A stretch of DNA of 64,000 nucleotides from positions 124,001 through 188,000 of the forward strand of contig NZ_JACTAB010000003.1 in assembly GCF_014486695.1 (NCBI RefSeq), given 5' to 3'. The number at the start of each line of letters is the position of its first letter. Position 1 is the first letter of the stretch. The notes under the pieces are model-generated. The model did no database searches, was not told the DNA's origin, and was given only the letters and a program-made list of their open reading frames with translations. The translations under genes were made by a program, and so were the position numbers. Shown here one piece after another: positions 8,536-17,124 of the stretch. The stretch is from Flavobacterium buctense. GTDB lineage: Bacteria > Bacteroidota > Bacteroidia > Flavobacteriales > Flavobacteriaceae.

Positions 8536-8607
8536 ATAATTTTAAATATTAAATTTTAGATATTAGATATGATTTTGATATTTGATATTTCAAATCTAAT
8601 ATTATTG
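8536..8607. repeat. AT-rich intergenic segment with inverted and direct repeats
   Basis: The 72-bp gap between the PH-domain gene and menA is almost all A and T. It contains repeated gATATTtgATATTT units and an inverted ATTAGAT / ATCTAAT pair. It could act as a weak terminator or attenuator, or be a decayed dispersed repeat. No promoter consensus is evident. Confidence 0.4.
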
Positions 8608-10110
8608 CTACATCCAATTGCTGTTAGAGGTTTCTATTTCGTACAGCCAAAGGTTAACATATTCGTTTATTTTGTCAAATTTGCCCAAATGAAAAGTAAT
8701 GTTTCCGCCAGCGGTATGCATCGTCAACGAACCTATATTTAAGCTTTTGTGCCAAAACAATTGCGAAGTCGTGATGGCTTGTATTTTACCGATTTCAATT
8801 ATTTCATGGTCAACATCCCAAGCGCCGCTTTGTTTGATAATGTGGTTATCATTGACAAACAAACGGTAATTTCGGAATCCAAAAAACAGTAAAACCAACA
8901 TAAAAATCGCAAAAAATACGGCAACATTGGCGTATTCAAAAACCCTAGGCTCAACGTATTTTCCAAACAAAAAATAGACGGTTAAAGGTAGTACAATTAT
9001 GAGGAAAATAGAAAAAATCAATTTCCGAAAATTAGGCTTCATCATTACACCTTTTTCCGGCACTTGTTTGAACAATAATCTCAGAATCTCATCGCGTTCA
9101 AAAGCATTACAACCCGGAACTTCTATCAGGGATTTATTATCTTTTTTCTCGTCACTGATGGCTTGTCTAATCTTTATTTCAAGGACATTAAGTTTCTTTT
9201 GGAGATAATTTCTTGACACTTTCACAATTTGTACTTTCTCTGGTTTCAAAATGGTGCTTTGGGTGTTAATCAAGCCATAAGTCAACATTAGCGAGCCTTT
9301 TTGTTTGGTAACGGTATAATCAAAAAACTTGATTACTGTTCGTCCTATATTGATTAAAAAAACGACACTGAACATAATCAATACAAACAACAAACCTGAA
9401 TACCAAACCGAGTTATTATCGACAAAACCTTCCAATTTTTCTGTGCTGATAACATCTTCTGCTCCGGCTTGGTGGAGGTTTTCATAAATGGTAAAGAAGA
9501 ACGTCAGTATCAAACCAACACTTTTCACATAGTTGGAAGTAATGCCGATTTTGAGCAAACTGCCCAAATTGACTTTAAGAAACGGAATCGCTTGGTATTC
9601 GGGTTTTTCCGCTGCAATTTCTTCTTCCGAAACAGCTACTTTTTTCCCTTCATTTTCCAATAATTTCGATTTCAAAGCCAAAGCTAAATCATGCGAAATG
9701 GCTTTGATATTACCTTCTTTTTTGTCGCTTCCGGCAGTATCAACATCTAATGCATAAACTCCGATTAACCGTTGAATCAAGTTTTGCTTGATATTTACCT
9801 GTTGGATTTTATGAAGTTGAATCGTTGTTTTGGTCTTATTGATAATACCGTCACTGATGATAAACTCTTCGTTTTCTTCATCAATGTAAAAAGTGAAATT
9901 TCGGTATTTTAAAAAAGAATAAACGCCAAAATAAACCGCTACAGCAAGTAACGTTAGTGAACCGATAAGAACAGATAGAGAATTTGCCTTCAGTAAAGTA
10001 ATGACAATAATCGGCCACATGGCTTTGAGTAATTGAAAAATCATCTCGAGGAAAATCACCAAAATACCCACCAAAGACTGGCGTTGCGGCTGATTGAAAT
10101 TGGATTCCAT
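8608..10110 (-). CDS. Large PH-domain (bPH_2) membrane protein, YdbT-like
   Basis: A 500-residue membrane protein with repeated pairs of hydrophobic spans, each pair followed by a soluble bPH_2 domain. There are three such domains, at about residues 65-150, 260-350 and 410-490; the last contains IIEIGKIQAITTSQLFWHKSL and GSLTMHTAGG. The start ATG overlaps the stop of the smaller PH protein (TAATG), so translation is coupled. This arrangement matches the YdbS/YdbT pair of Firmicutes, where the two proteins act together at the membrane. Function in flavobacteria is unknown. Confidence 0.85.
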   Translation of the reverse strand: MESNFNQPQRQSLVGILVIFLEMIFQLLKAMWPIIVITLLKANSLSVLIGSLTLLAVAVYFGVYSFLKYRNFTFYIDEENEEFIISDGIINKTKTTIQLHKIQQVNIKQNLIQRLIGVYALDVDTAGSDKKEGNIKAISHDLALALKSKLLENEGKKVAVSEEEIAAEKPEYQAIPFLKVNLGSLLKIGITSNYVKSVGLILTFFFTIYENLHQAGAEDVISTEKLEGFVDNNSVWYSGLLFVLIMFSVVFLINIGRTVIKFFDYTVTKQKGSLMLTYGLINTQSTILKPEKVQIVKVSRNYLQKKLNVLEIKIRQAISDEKKDNKSLIEVPGCNAFERDEILRLLFKQVPEKGVMMKPNFRKLIFSIFLIIVLPLTVYFLFGKYVEPRVFEYANVAVFFAIFMLVLLFFGFRNYRLFVNDNHIIKQSGAWDVDHEIIEIGKIQAITTSQLFWHKSLNIGSLTMHTAGGNITFHLGKFDKINEYVNLWLYEIETSNSNWM

Positions 10111-10625
10111 TAGAGTTGCTTTTGAATTTTACCCATCAACAATTGCTTAATGTTTTCGGCTTCCTCTTTGGCAATCCCCGGAATCTCCAAATCGCTGGAA
10201 ATGCCGCCGGCAGTAAAAATTTCCACTTTGGCTAAGCCAAAAAAACGCGCAATAAAACCTTCATGAAGTGCTACGTGTTGGACACGATTATACGGAATCA
10301 CCATCGTATTGGTGGCAATAATACCGCTTCTGAAAATCACATCATGAGTTCTGAAAGCATAGGCTTTTTTCTTGAAGCTAATGCGTGACAATAATAAAGC
10401 AATAGCAAAAACTGTTACGTAAGCCGAAAAGAGCAATGGTTTGTGCTCAAATTCTTCCTCCACCAAAAAAAATAAAGTAACCATAATGGCTATACCCAAC
10501 AAAAAAAAGCCGATAATACTAATCAAAATTACTCGCCAATATTTGGGGTCGATAGGAGACAATTGAACCGCTTCAAATCTAGGCAAAGCCTTAGTATCAA
10601 TGGTTTCGTTGGTAAAGTTTTCCAT
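10110..10625 (-). CDS. Small PH-domain (bPH_2) membrane protein, YdbS-like
   Basis: A 171-residue protein with two membrane spans (about 35-58 and 65-85) and one bPH_2 domain (about 95-165: FRTHDVIFRSGII, IPYNRVQHVALHEGFIARFFGLAKVEIFTAGG). An in-frame ATG at 10655 would add ten residues, but the ATG at 10625 (MENFTNETI) fits the usual length better. Its stop is fused with the start of the larger PH gene. It lies between menB and menA, which hints at a link with membrane composition or respiration, but this is context only. Confidence 0.82.
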   Translation of the reverse strand: MENFTNETIDTKALPRFEAVQLSPIDPKYWRVILISIIGFFLLGIAIMVTLFFLVEEEFEHKPLLFSAYVTVFAIALLLSRISFKKKAYAFRTHDVIFRSGIIATNTMVIPYNRVQHVALHEGFIARFFGLAKVEIFTAGGISSDLEIPGIAKEEAENIKQLLMGKIQKQL

Positions 10626-10691
10626 ATATTCTTTTAGAATTATTTTATAAATCAAATCTGACGAATGAACACCGCAAACCGAAGGCTGATG

Positions 10692-11534
10692 TTAAGGAAT
10701 CCATTTGTTTTTTCCGAAATTTGGTTTTCTTTTTTCCAAAAAGGCATTTCGCCCTTCAATCGCTTCGTCTGTCATGTAGGCCAAACGCGTGGCTTCTCCG
10801 GCAAAAACTTGTTGACCCACCATACCGTCATCGGTTAAATTCATGGCGAATTTTAGCATTTTAATAGACGTTGGAGATTTCTCTAATATTTCTTGTGCCC
10901 ATTGATAGGCGGTATCTTCCAATTCATCATGTGGAATAACGGCATTCACCATACCCATATCAAAAGCGTCTTGCGCAGTATAATTTCGGCCTAAAAAGAA
11001 AATCTCACGGGCTTTTTTCTGTCCGACCATTTTGGCCAAATAGGCCGAACCGTAGCCACCGTCGAAACTCGTCACATCAGCATCGGTTTGTTTGAAAATG
11101 GCATGCTCTTTACTGGCTAATGTCAGGTCGCAAACTACGTGCAAACTGTGTCCGCCGCCAACAGCCCAACCCGGAACCACTGCAATCACGACTTTGGGCA
11201 TAAAACGAATTAAACGCTGAACTTCAAGTATATTCAATCGATGGTAACCGTCTTCGCCAACGTAACCTTGATGACCACGAGCCTTTTGATCTCCACCACT
11301 GCAAAATGACCAAACACCATCTTTAGAACTCGGTCCTTCGCCGGATAGCAAAACCACTCCTATTGAAGTGTCTTCCATAGCATCGTAAAAGGCATCGTAT
11401 AATTCACTGGTTGTTTTTGGACGGAAGGCATTACGCACATTCGGTCGGTTAAATGCTATTCGGGCTACACCGTCGCATTTTTTATAGGTGATATCTTCAA
11501 ACTCTTTGGCAGTAATCCAATTGATTGAACTCAT
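10692..11534 (-). CDS. menB: 1,4-Dihydroxy-2-naphthoyl-CoA synthase
   Basis: A 280-residue crotonase-superfamily enzyme that closes the second ring of the naphthoquinone from o-succinylbenzoyl-CoA. Typical MenB motifs are SGGDQKARG (near 80), VVPGWAVGGGHSLH for the oxyanion hole (near 115-128) and TDADVTSFDGGYGSAYLAK (near 148-166) with catalytic Asp and Tyr. It is the first gene of the minus-strand men group. The other menaquinone genes (menD, menE, menF) are not in the window. Confidence 0.96.
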   Translation of the reverse strand: MSSINWITAKEFEDITYKKCDGVARIAFNRPNVRNAFRPKTTSELYDAFYDAMEDTSIGVVLLSGEGPSSKDGVWSFCSGGDQKARGHQGYVGEDGYHRLNILEVQRLIRFMPKVVIAVVPGWAVGGGHSLHVVCDLTLASKEHAIFKQTDADVTSFDGGYGSAYLAKMVGQKKAREIFFLGRNYTAQDAFDMGMVNAVIPHDELEDTAYQWAQEILEKSPTSIKMLKFAMNLTDDGMVGQQVFAGEATRLAYMTDEAIEGRNAFLEKRKPNFGKNKWIP

Positions 11535-11657
11535 ATTTACTTAAATTAGGATTCTTATATTTTTAAGTTAAAAATAATTGTTAGCCAACTAAAACTATTA
11601 TTTTAGCGTAAAAATAAATCATTTTTTGACTTTATCGTCATCCTATATCAGTTTCTT

Positions 11658-12749
11658 ATGAATAAAAAATTGTTGCTTCTTTTATCATTATTTTTCAGTT
11701 TAAGTACATTTTCTCAAAAATATGATTTTCAAGTCATTAAAGAAATCACTTGTGCCGAAGTCATTGACCAACAAAACACCGGAACTTGTTGGAGTTTCTC
11801 AACTACTTCTTTTTTAGAAGCCGAAATCATTCGTACAACGGGTGTAAAAATAGACTTGTCAGAAATGTATAACGTAAGAAATATTTATTTAGACAAAGCT
11901 GATAATTATGTGATGCGCCAGGGTAAAACTCAATTTGGTGAAGGCGGTTTAAACCACGATGTGATTAATAGCGCTCGAAAATATGGTCTGGCATTACAAA
12001 ACGATTTTTCGGGAAAGATTAAACCAGATGATAAATACGACCATTCCAAAATGGTTTCAGAATTAGAAGAAATCCTCAAAAAGGCTGTAGCGGAAACACC
12101 GGCTAAATACCCAAACTGGAAAACAGATTACAAAGCTGTTTTAGACCGATACATGGGCGAAACTGAATATGTTAGTCCAATTGTAAAAGAAGCCGTTTCG
12201 ACCATTTACCTAATCAATTTTGACGATTATGTGACGATTACGTCTTTTACTCATGAACCGGTTTATTCGAAATTCATTCTCAATATTCCTGATAATTTCT
12301 CCAATGGATATTTTTACAATTTATCTTTAGATGAGTTTATTCAAAATATTGATTATGCATTAGATAAGGGATTTACAATCGCTCTTGACAGCGATGTTAG
12401 TGAAAGCACCTTTTCCGGCCAATTCGGCATTGCTGTTATTCCTCAAAACGAAACTGACAACAAAACTATACTAACCGAAATCAAACCTGAAAAAATGATT
12501 ACTCCAGAATATCGGCAAGCAGAATTTGAAAATTACAACACTATGGATGATCATTTAATGCACATCATCGGCAAAGCCAAAGACCAAAAAGGAAACCTGT
12601 ATTACAAGGTCAAAAACTCTTGGGGAACAAAATCAGGAAGAAACGGATTTGTTTACATGAGTGTAGCTTATTTAAAATTAAAAGCAATTTCGGTTTTAGT
12701 ACACAAAGACGGTTTAATGTCAAGCACAAAAAAATCTTTAGGCCTATAA
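11658..12749 (+). CDS. Secreted C1-family cysteine peptidase (PepC/bleomycin hydrolase-like)
   Basis: A 363-residue protein with a signal peptide (MNKKLLLLLSLFFSLSTFSQ). The papain-type catalytic residues are visible: Cys44 in QQNTGTCWSFS, His near 301 in DDHLMHIIG and Asn near 317 in VKNSWG. The family is aminopeptidase C/bleomycin hydrolase, usually cytoplasmic, but the signal peptide here indicates export. A weak promoter is possible (TTG at 11578 with TATTTTAG at 11599). It is a single gene facing the DOPA-dioxygenase gene. Confidence 0.88.
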   Translation: MNKKLLLLLSLFFSLSTFSQKYDFQVIKEITCAEVIDQQNTGTCWSFSTTSFLEAEIIRTTGVKIDLSEMYNVRNIYLDKADNYVMRQGKTQFGEGGLNHDVINSARKYGLALQNDFSGKIKPDDKYDHSKMVSELEEILKKAVAETPAKYPNWKTDYKAVLDRYMGETEYVSPIVKEAVSTIYLINFDDYVTITSFTHEPVYSKFILNIPDNFSNGYFYNLSLDEFIQNIDYALDKGFTIALDSDVSESTFSGQFGIAVIPQNETDNKTILTEIKPEKMITPEYRQAEFENYNTMDDHLMHIIGKAKDQKGNLYYKVKNSWGTKSGRNGFVYMSVAYLKLKAISVLVHKDGLMSSTKKSLGL

Positions 12750-12760
12750 AAACAACCGAT

Positions 12761-13639
12761 TTATCCGAATTTCACTGAAGTCATCGTTAGTGAACCACCA
12801 ACAGCTTTATCATTAAAGAAACTTACTTCATCTGTTTTATCCTGTAACCCCAAAGTGTATAATAAAGGATAATAATGATCGGGGGTTGGTATAGCCAACT
12901 TGGCGGCAGTTCCTAATTTTTCATAAGCAATCAGTGATTTTGCATCTCCGGAAGTAATTTTTTCTTTAAAAACCTGATTGATTTCTTTAGCCCAATCATA
13001 ACCAAACTCGGGTTCATTAAGTTTGTCCCAAGCCACCATTCTCAAATTGTGAACCATATTGCCACTACCAATTATCAAAACACCTTTTTGGCGCAAAGAA
13101 GCTAATTCTTTAGCCAAATCAAAGTGGTATTGTGGTGGTTTACTATAATCAATACTCAATTGCAATACGGGAATTTCTGCCTCGGGATACATATGTCTGA
13201 CCACCGTCCATGTTCCGTGATCTAAACCCCAATCGTGGTCAAGTTCAACCTGAGTAGCTTTAATTAACTTAGAAGTTTCCACAGCCAATTCAGGGCTTCC
13301 TTTTGCTGGATATTGTACCTCAAATAGCGCTTTTGGAAAACCACCGAAATCGTGAATGGTTTGCGGATTTTCCATAGCCGTAATATGAGTACCTTCGGTC
13401 AACCAATGTGCTGAAATTACTAAAACCGCTTTTGGTCGTGGAATCTCATTTCCATATTTTGACCAAGTTCTTGAAAATTCATTGTCTTCAATTCCGTTCA
13501 TTGGCGAACCGTGACCAATAAACAAGACAGGAAGTTTAGTATCGGTTTCTTTTAAGCCTTTTGTCAAGTTATATAAAGGATTTAGTGCCATCATTGTAGT
13601 TCCTCCTATTGCTAATTTTATAAAGTCATTACGCTTCAT
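12761..13639 (-). CDS. ygiD: 4,5-DOPA dioxygenase extradiol-like protein (LigB superfamily)
   Basis: A 292-residue protein of the class III extradiol dioxygenase fold. Metal and active-site histidines are seen in FIGHGSPMNGI, VISAHWLTEG, LDHGTW and PDHYYPLLY. The frame could start at 13693, but the ATG at 13639 gives a typical beginning (MKRNDFIKLAIGGTTM), which looks like an export signal of the kind common in Bacteroidota. The family opens catechol rings such as DOPA; the true substrate here is unknown. It converges with the C1 peptidase gene, leaving an 11-bp gap. Confidence 0.87.
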   Translation of the reverse strand: MKRNDFIKLAIGGTTMMALNPLYNLTKGLKETDTKLPVLFIGHGSPMNGIEDNEFSRTWSKYGNEIPRPKAVLVISAHWLTEGTHITAMENPQTIHDFGGFPKALFEVQYPAKGSPELAVETSKLIKATQVELDHDWGLDHGTWTVVRHMYPEAEIPVLQLSIDYSKPPQYHFDLAKELASLRQKGVLIIGSGNMVHNLRMVAWDKLNEPEFGYDWAKEINQVFKEKITSGDAKSLIAYEKLGTAAKLAIPTPDHYYPLLYTLGLQDKTDEVSFFNDKAVGGSLTMTSVKFG

Positions 13640-13762
13640 TATCACAACATTTGTATATACAAATATATGACTTTTAAACAATATTTTGTGCACATTACAA
13701 AAAAATTAACAGTTCAAAACTAAAAACTTATATATTTGATTGTTACTATCTAAACCAAACAA

Positions 13763-15007
13763 ATGCAACAATTCACCCGTGAAGAAAAATTGAAACACTT
13801 GTTCAGTTTTCCTGTTATCATTGCCTCCTTGGGCTATTTTGTAGATATTTATGATTTACTCCTATTCGGAATTGTTCGAATTCCCAGTTTGAATGATATG
13901 GGCTTAGAGGCCGATACCGTTGGCACCATGATTCTGAATTATCAAATGGTTGGGTTGGTTTTAGGAGGCATCGTTTGGGGTGTTTTTGGCGATAAAAAAG
14001 GAAGACTTTCTGTTTTATTCGGTTCTATTATCGTATATTCTTTGGCCAATATTGCTTGCGGCTTTTTACCTCAAATGGATTTTGCCGACAAAGGTGTAAT
14101 TTATGCTTGGTTGCGATTTATTGCCGGTATTGGTTTGGCAGGCGAATTGGGCGCTGGAATTACTTTAGTTTCTGAGACTTTACCCAAAGAATTAAGAGCC
14201 ATCGGAACTTCAATAGTAGCCGGATTTGGCGTTTTGGGAGCCGTGGTAGCTCAATTTACGGTCGAACTTGCCGGAAGTTGGACAACCGCTTATTTCATTG
14301 GTGGCGGATTAGGATTGATGCTGCTTGTACTTAGAATAAGCGTTGCCGAAAGTGGAATGTTTAAAAGCATCAAAGAAAACAGTTCGATTAAAAGAGGTGA
14401 TTTTTTATCCTTTTTTACCAAAAAAACTTTGTTTATAAAATACCTAAAGTGCATTCTAATTGGTGTTCCCATTTGGTATTGCATCGGAATCTTGGTCTTT
14501 ATGGCCAACCAATTTGCTCCCGAAATGGGCATTACATCCATCGATCCGGGAAAAGCGATTATGTGGACGTATATTTCAACTTCTGTCGGTGATTTTTCTT
14601 GTGGGTTTATATCGCAAGCCTTGCATTCACGAAAGAAAACCATTTTATACATGCTATTATTCACTTTTGCGGGTGTTGCTTTGCTCCTTTTTAGTGGCAA
14701 TAAAACCGAAAACATGTATTACTTCTATTGCGGATGGATTGGTTTGGGTTGCGGTTTTTGGGCGATGTTTGTCACGGTTTCCGCAGAACAATTTGGCACC
14801 AATATGAGAAGTACAGCAACCACGAGTGTTCCCAATATGGTTCGTGGCACTGTACCAATTATGCTGATTGGTTTCGATTATTTGAAACAAAACAATTCGG
14901 TCATTATTTCAGCTGCTGTAGTAGGTTTAATTGCATTCGCATTGGGCATTTATGCTACTTTGACCATAAGTGAAACCCACAATCGTCACATGGATTTTGT
15001 GGAGTAA
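13763..15007 (+). CDS. MFS transporter
   Basis: A 414-residue major facilitator with about twelve spans. The loop 2-3 motif is present as GVFGDKKGR near residues 73-81, with ELRAIGTS in the loop after span 5. The start (MQQFTREEKLKHLFSFPVIIASLGYFVDIYDLLLFGI) resembles metabolite:proton symporters of the sugar/phosphate type. The substrate cannot be read from the sequence. It is a single gene, divergent from the DOPA-dioxygenase gene. Confidence 0.87.
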   Translation: MQQFTREEKLKHLFSFPVIIASLGYFVDIYDLLLFGIVRIPSLNDMGLEADTVGTMILNYQMVGLVLGGIVWGVFGDKKGRLSVLFGSIIVYSLANIACGFLPQMDFADKGVIYAWLRFIAGIGLAGELGAGITLVSETLPKELRAIGTSIVAGFGVLGAVVAQFTVELAGSWTTAYFIGGGLGLMLLVLRISVAESGMFKSIKENSSIKRGDFLSFFTKKTLFIKYLKCILIGVPIWYCIGILVFMANQFAPEMGITSIDPGKAIMWTYISTSVGDFSCGFISQALHSRKKTILYMLLFTFAGVALLLFSGNKTENMYYFYCGWIGLGCGFWAMFVTVSAEQFGTNMRSTATTSVPNMVRGTVPIMLIGFDYLKQNNSVIISAAVVGLIAFALGIYATLTISETHNRHMDFVE

Positions 15008-15069
15008 AAAAACGCACTTTTAACAAGAATTTCTGAAAAGTAAATTCTAAAAACTAAATCCAACCTTTG

Positions 15070-15077
15070 TATCTTTG
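15070..15077 (+). promoter_or_regulatory. Promoter -7 element of lipA
   Basis: TATCTTTG is a perfect match to the Bacteroidota -7 consensus TAnnTTTG, 19 bp before the lipA ATG. No clear -33 TTG is seen. Confidence 0.55.
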
Positions 15078-15096
15078 CACTACGTAAATTGCAATT

Positions 15097-15966
15097 ATGG
15101 AATCAGTACTCGAAAGCAACCAACCCGTTGGTAAACCAAAATGGCTAAAAGTCAAATTGCCTATCGGTCAAAAATACACTGAACTTCGCGGTTTAGTCGA
15201 TAAATACAAACTCAACACTATTTGTACCTCAGGTAGTTGTCCTAATATGGGTGAATGTTGGGGCGAAGGCACCGCCACCTTTATGATTTTAGGGAATGTC
15301 TGTACGCGTTCGTGTGGATTTTGCGGCGTAAAAACCGGAAGACCGGAAACGGTAGATTGGGACGAACCTGAAAAAGTAGCGCGTTCCATCAAAATCATGA
15401 AAATCAAACATGCCGTAATCACCAGCGTTGACCGCGATGATTTAAAAGATATGGGTTCAATTATTTGGTTTGAAACCGTTCAAGCCATCCGCAGAATGAA
15501 TCCCGAAACGACTTTGGAAACACTTATCCCCGATTTTCAGGGCGTAGAAAGAATCATCGACCGTATCGTAGAAGCCAATCCTGAAGTAGTTTCACATAAC
15601 GTAGAAACCGTCCGTCGTTTGACACGTGAAGTGCGTATTCAAGCAAAATACGACAGAAGTTTGGCCGTGTTGAAATACTTAAAACAACAAGGTATCAAAA
15701 GAACCAAATCGGGTATCATGCTCGGATTAGGTGAAACCGAAGAAGAAGTAATCCAAACCATGCAAGATTTACGCGATAATGACGTAGATATTGTAACCAT
15801 TGGACAATATTTACAACCTAGCAAAAAACACTTACCGGTAAAAGAATTCATCAGACCGGAACAATTTGAAAAATACGAAAAAATCGGTAAGGAAATGGGA
15901 TTCCGTCACGTGGAAAGCGGCGCATTGGTTCGTTCTTCATACCATGCAGAAAAACATATTTTGTAA
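15097..15966 (+). CDS. lipA: Lipoyl synthase
   Basis: A 289-residue radical SAM enzyme that inserts two sulfurs into protein-bound octanoyl groups. The auxiliary-cluster cysteines are Cys43, Cys48 and Cys54 ([12 protein letters not shown]), and the radical SAM cysteines are Cys69, Cys73 and Cys76 (CTRSCGFC). The C-terminal serine that ligates the auxiliary cluster is in ALVRSSYHA. The length is normal for the family. A perfect -7 promoter element precedes it. Confidence 0.97.
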   Translation: MESVLESNQPVGKPKWLKVKLPIGQKYTELRGLVDKYKLNTICTSGSCPNMGECWGEGTATFMILGNVCTRSCGFCGVKTGRPETVDWDEPEKVARSIKIMKIKHAVITSVDRDDLKDMGSIIWFETVQAIRRMNPETTLETLIPDFQGVERIIDRIVEANPEVVSHNVETVRRLTREVRIQAKYDRSLAVLKYLKQQGIKRTKSGIMLGLGETEEEVIQTMQDLRDNDVDIVTIGQYLQPSKKHLPVKEFIRPEQFEKYEKIGKEMGFRHVESGALVRSSYHAEKHIL

Positions 15967-15983
15967 AAAAGCAAAAAAAAACG

Positions 15984-16080
15984 TTTAAAAGTTATAGGGT
16001 TTAAAGGTTTAAAATTGTTATTAATCTAAACATTTAAACAACATCGAACTATTTTAAACCACAATAAACGACTTTAAACT
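15984..16080. repeat. TTTAAA-containing degenerate direct repeats upstream of gap
   Basis: The lipA-gap spacer holds six TTTAAA hexamers, at 15984, 16000, 16008, 16033, 16053 and 16073. The last three sit at an exact 20-bp spacing within degenerate 20-mers. The array ends about 10 bp before the TTG start of gap, so it could affect gap expression. It may equally be a decayed intergenic repeat. Confidence 0.6.
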
Positions 16081-16089
16081 ATAGTAGAC

Positions 16090-17085
16090 TTGAACCATAA
16101 AACTCAAATTGCCATTAACGGTTTTGGAAGAATAGGACGCAACTTATTCCGATTGCTTTTAAATCACCCAAGTATTGAAGTTGTCGCTATCAATGATATT
16201 GCCGACAATCGTACGATGGCACATTTAATCAAATACGACAGCATACACGGGGTTTTGCCTTATCCTGTATCTTTTGATGATAATTCCATTATTGTTGAGG
16301 GAAAGCATTACACTTTTTTTCACGAAAAAGAAATTAGTAATCTAAAATGGGAACCTATAGATTTTGTTGTGGAATGCACCGGTAAATACAAGACTTTTGA
16401 AGATATTAACCAACATATATCGGTCGGAGCCAAAAGAGTAATTCTTTCCGCACCAAGCGAAGTGCCCGAAATTAAAACTGTAGTGCTTGGTGTAAACGAA
16501 AACATTCTAGACGGTACAGAACTAATCGTTTCCAACGCCAGTTGCACCACCAACAATGCCGCTCCGATGATTAAAGTCATCAATGAATTGTGTGGCATTG
16601 AACAAGCTTACATTACAACGGTTCACTCTTATACCACTGACCAAAGTCTACACGACCAACCGCATAAAGATTTACGTCGAGCACGCGGCGCAAGTCAATC
16701 AATTGTGCCAACTACAACCGGTGCAGCCAAAGCCTTAACCAAAATATTCCCGGAAATGGAGGGCAAAATAGGTGGCAGCGGTATTCGCGTTCCGGTTCCG
16801 GATGGTTCGTTAACTGACATTACTTGTTATGTCAAAAAACAAGTAAGTATTGAAGAAATCAATTGGGCATTCAAAAACGCTGCAGAAACAAACTTAAAGG
16901 GAATTCTCGCTTATACGGAAGATCCAATTGTTTCTGTAGACATATTGGGCAACCAAAACTCTTGTCTGTTTGATGCGCAACTCACCTCTGTCATTGACAA
17001 AATGGTCAAAGTTGTGGGTTGGTACGACAATGAAATCGGATATTCTTCAAGAATAATAGACCTTATTATTTTGTTGAAAAAATAA
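16090..17085 (+). CDS. gap: Glyceraldehyde-3-phosphate dehydrogenase
   Basis: A 331-residue type I GAPDH. It has the NAD-binding start INGFGRIGRNLFRLL, the catalytic cysteine near 151 in SNASCTTNN, the catalytic histidine in TTVHSYTTDQ near 178, and WYDNEIGYS near the end. The start codon is TTG: the frame has a stop 13 bp upstream and no ATG between, and a later start would remove the Rossmann glycine loop. The TTTAAA repeat array lies just upstream. Confidence 0.94.
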   Translation: MNHKTQIAINGFGRIGRNLFRLLLNHPSIEVVAINDIADNRTMAHLIKYDSIHGVLPYPVSFDDNSIIVEGKHYTFFHEKEISNLKWEPIDFVVECTGKYKTFEDINQHISVGAKRVILSAPSEVPEIKTVVLGVNENILDGTELIVSNASCTTNNAAPMIKVINELCGIEQAYITTVHSYTTDQSLHDQPHKDLRRARGASQSIVPTTTGAAKALTKIFPEMEGKIGGSGIRVPVPDGSLTDITCYVKKQVSIEEINWAFKNAAETNLKGILAYTEDPIVSVDILGNQNSCLFDAQLTSVIDKMVKVVGWYDNEIGYSSRIIDLIILLKK

Positions 17086-17124
17086 TTTAGCTACATTTAT
17101 AAACCTATGTAAACCTGCAATTCT

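Noticed and set aside
14290..14715. 141-residue open frame on - strand
   Set aside because: Antisense shadow of the MFS transporter gene, without family resemblance.
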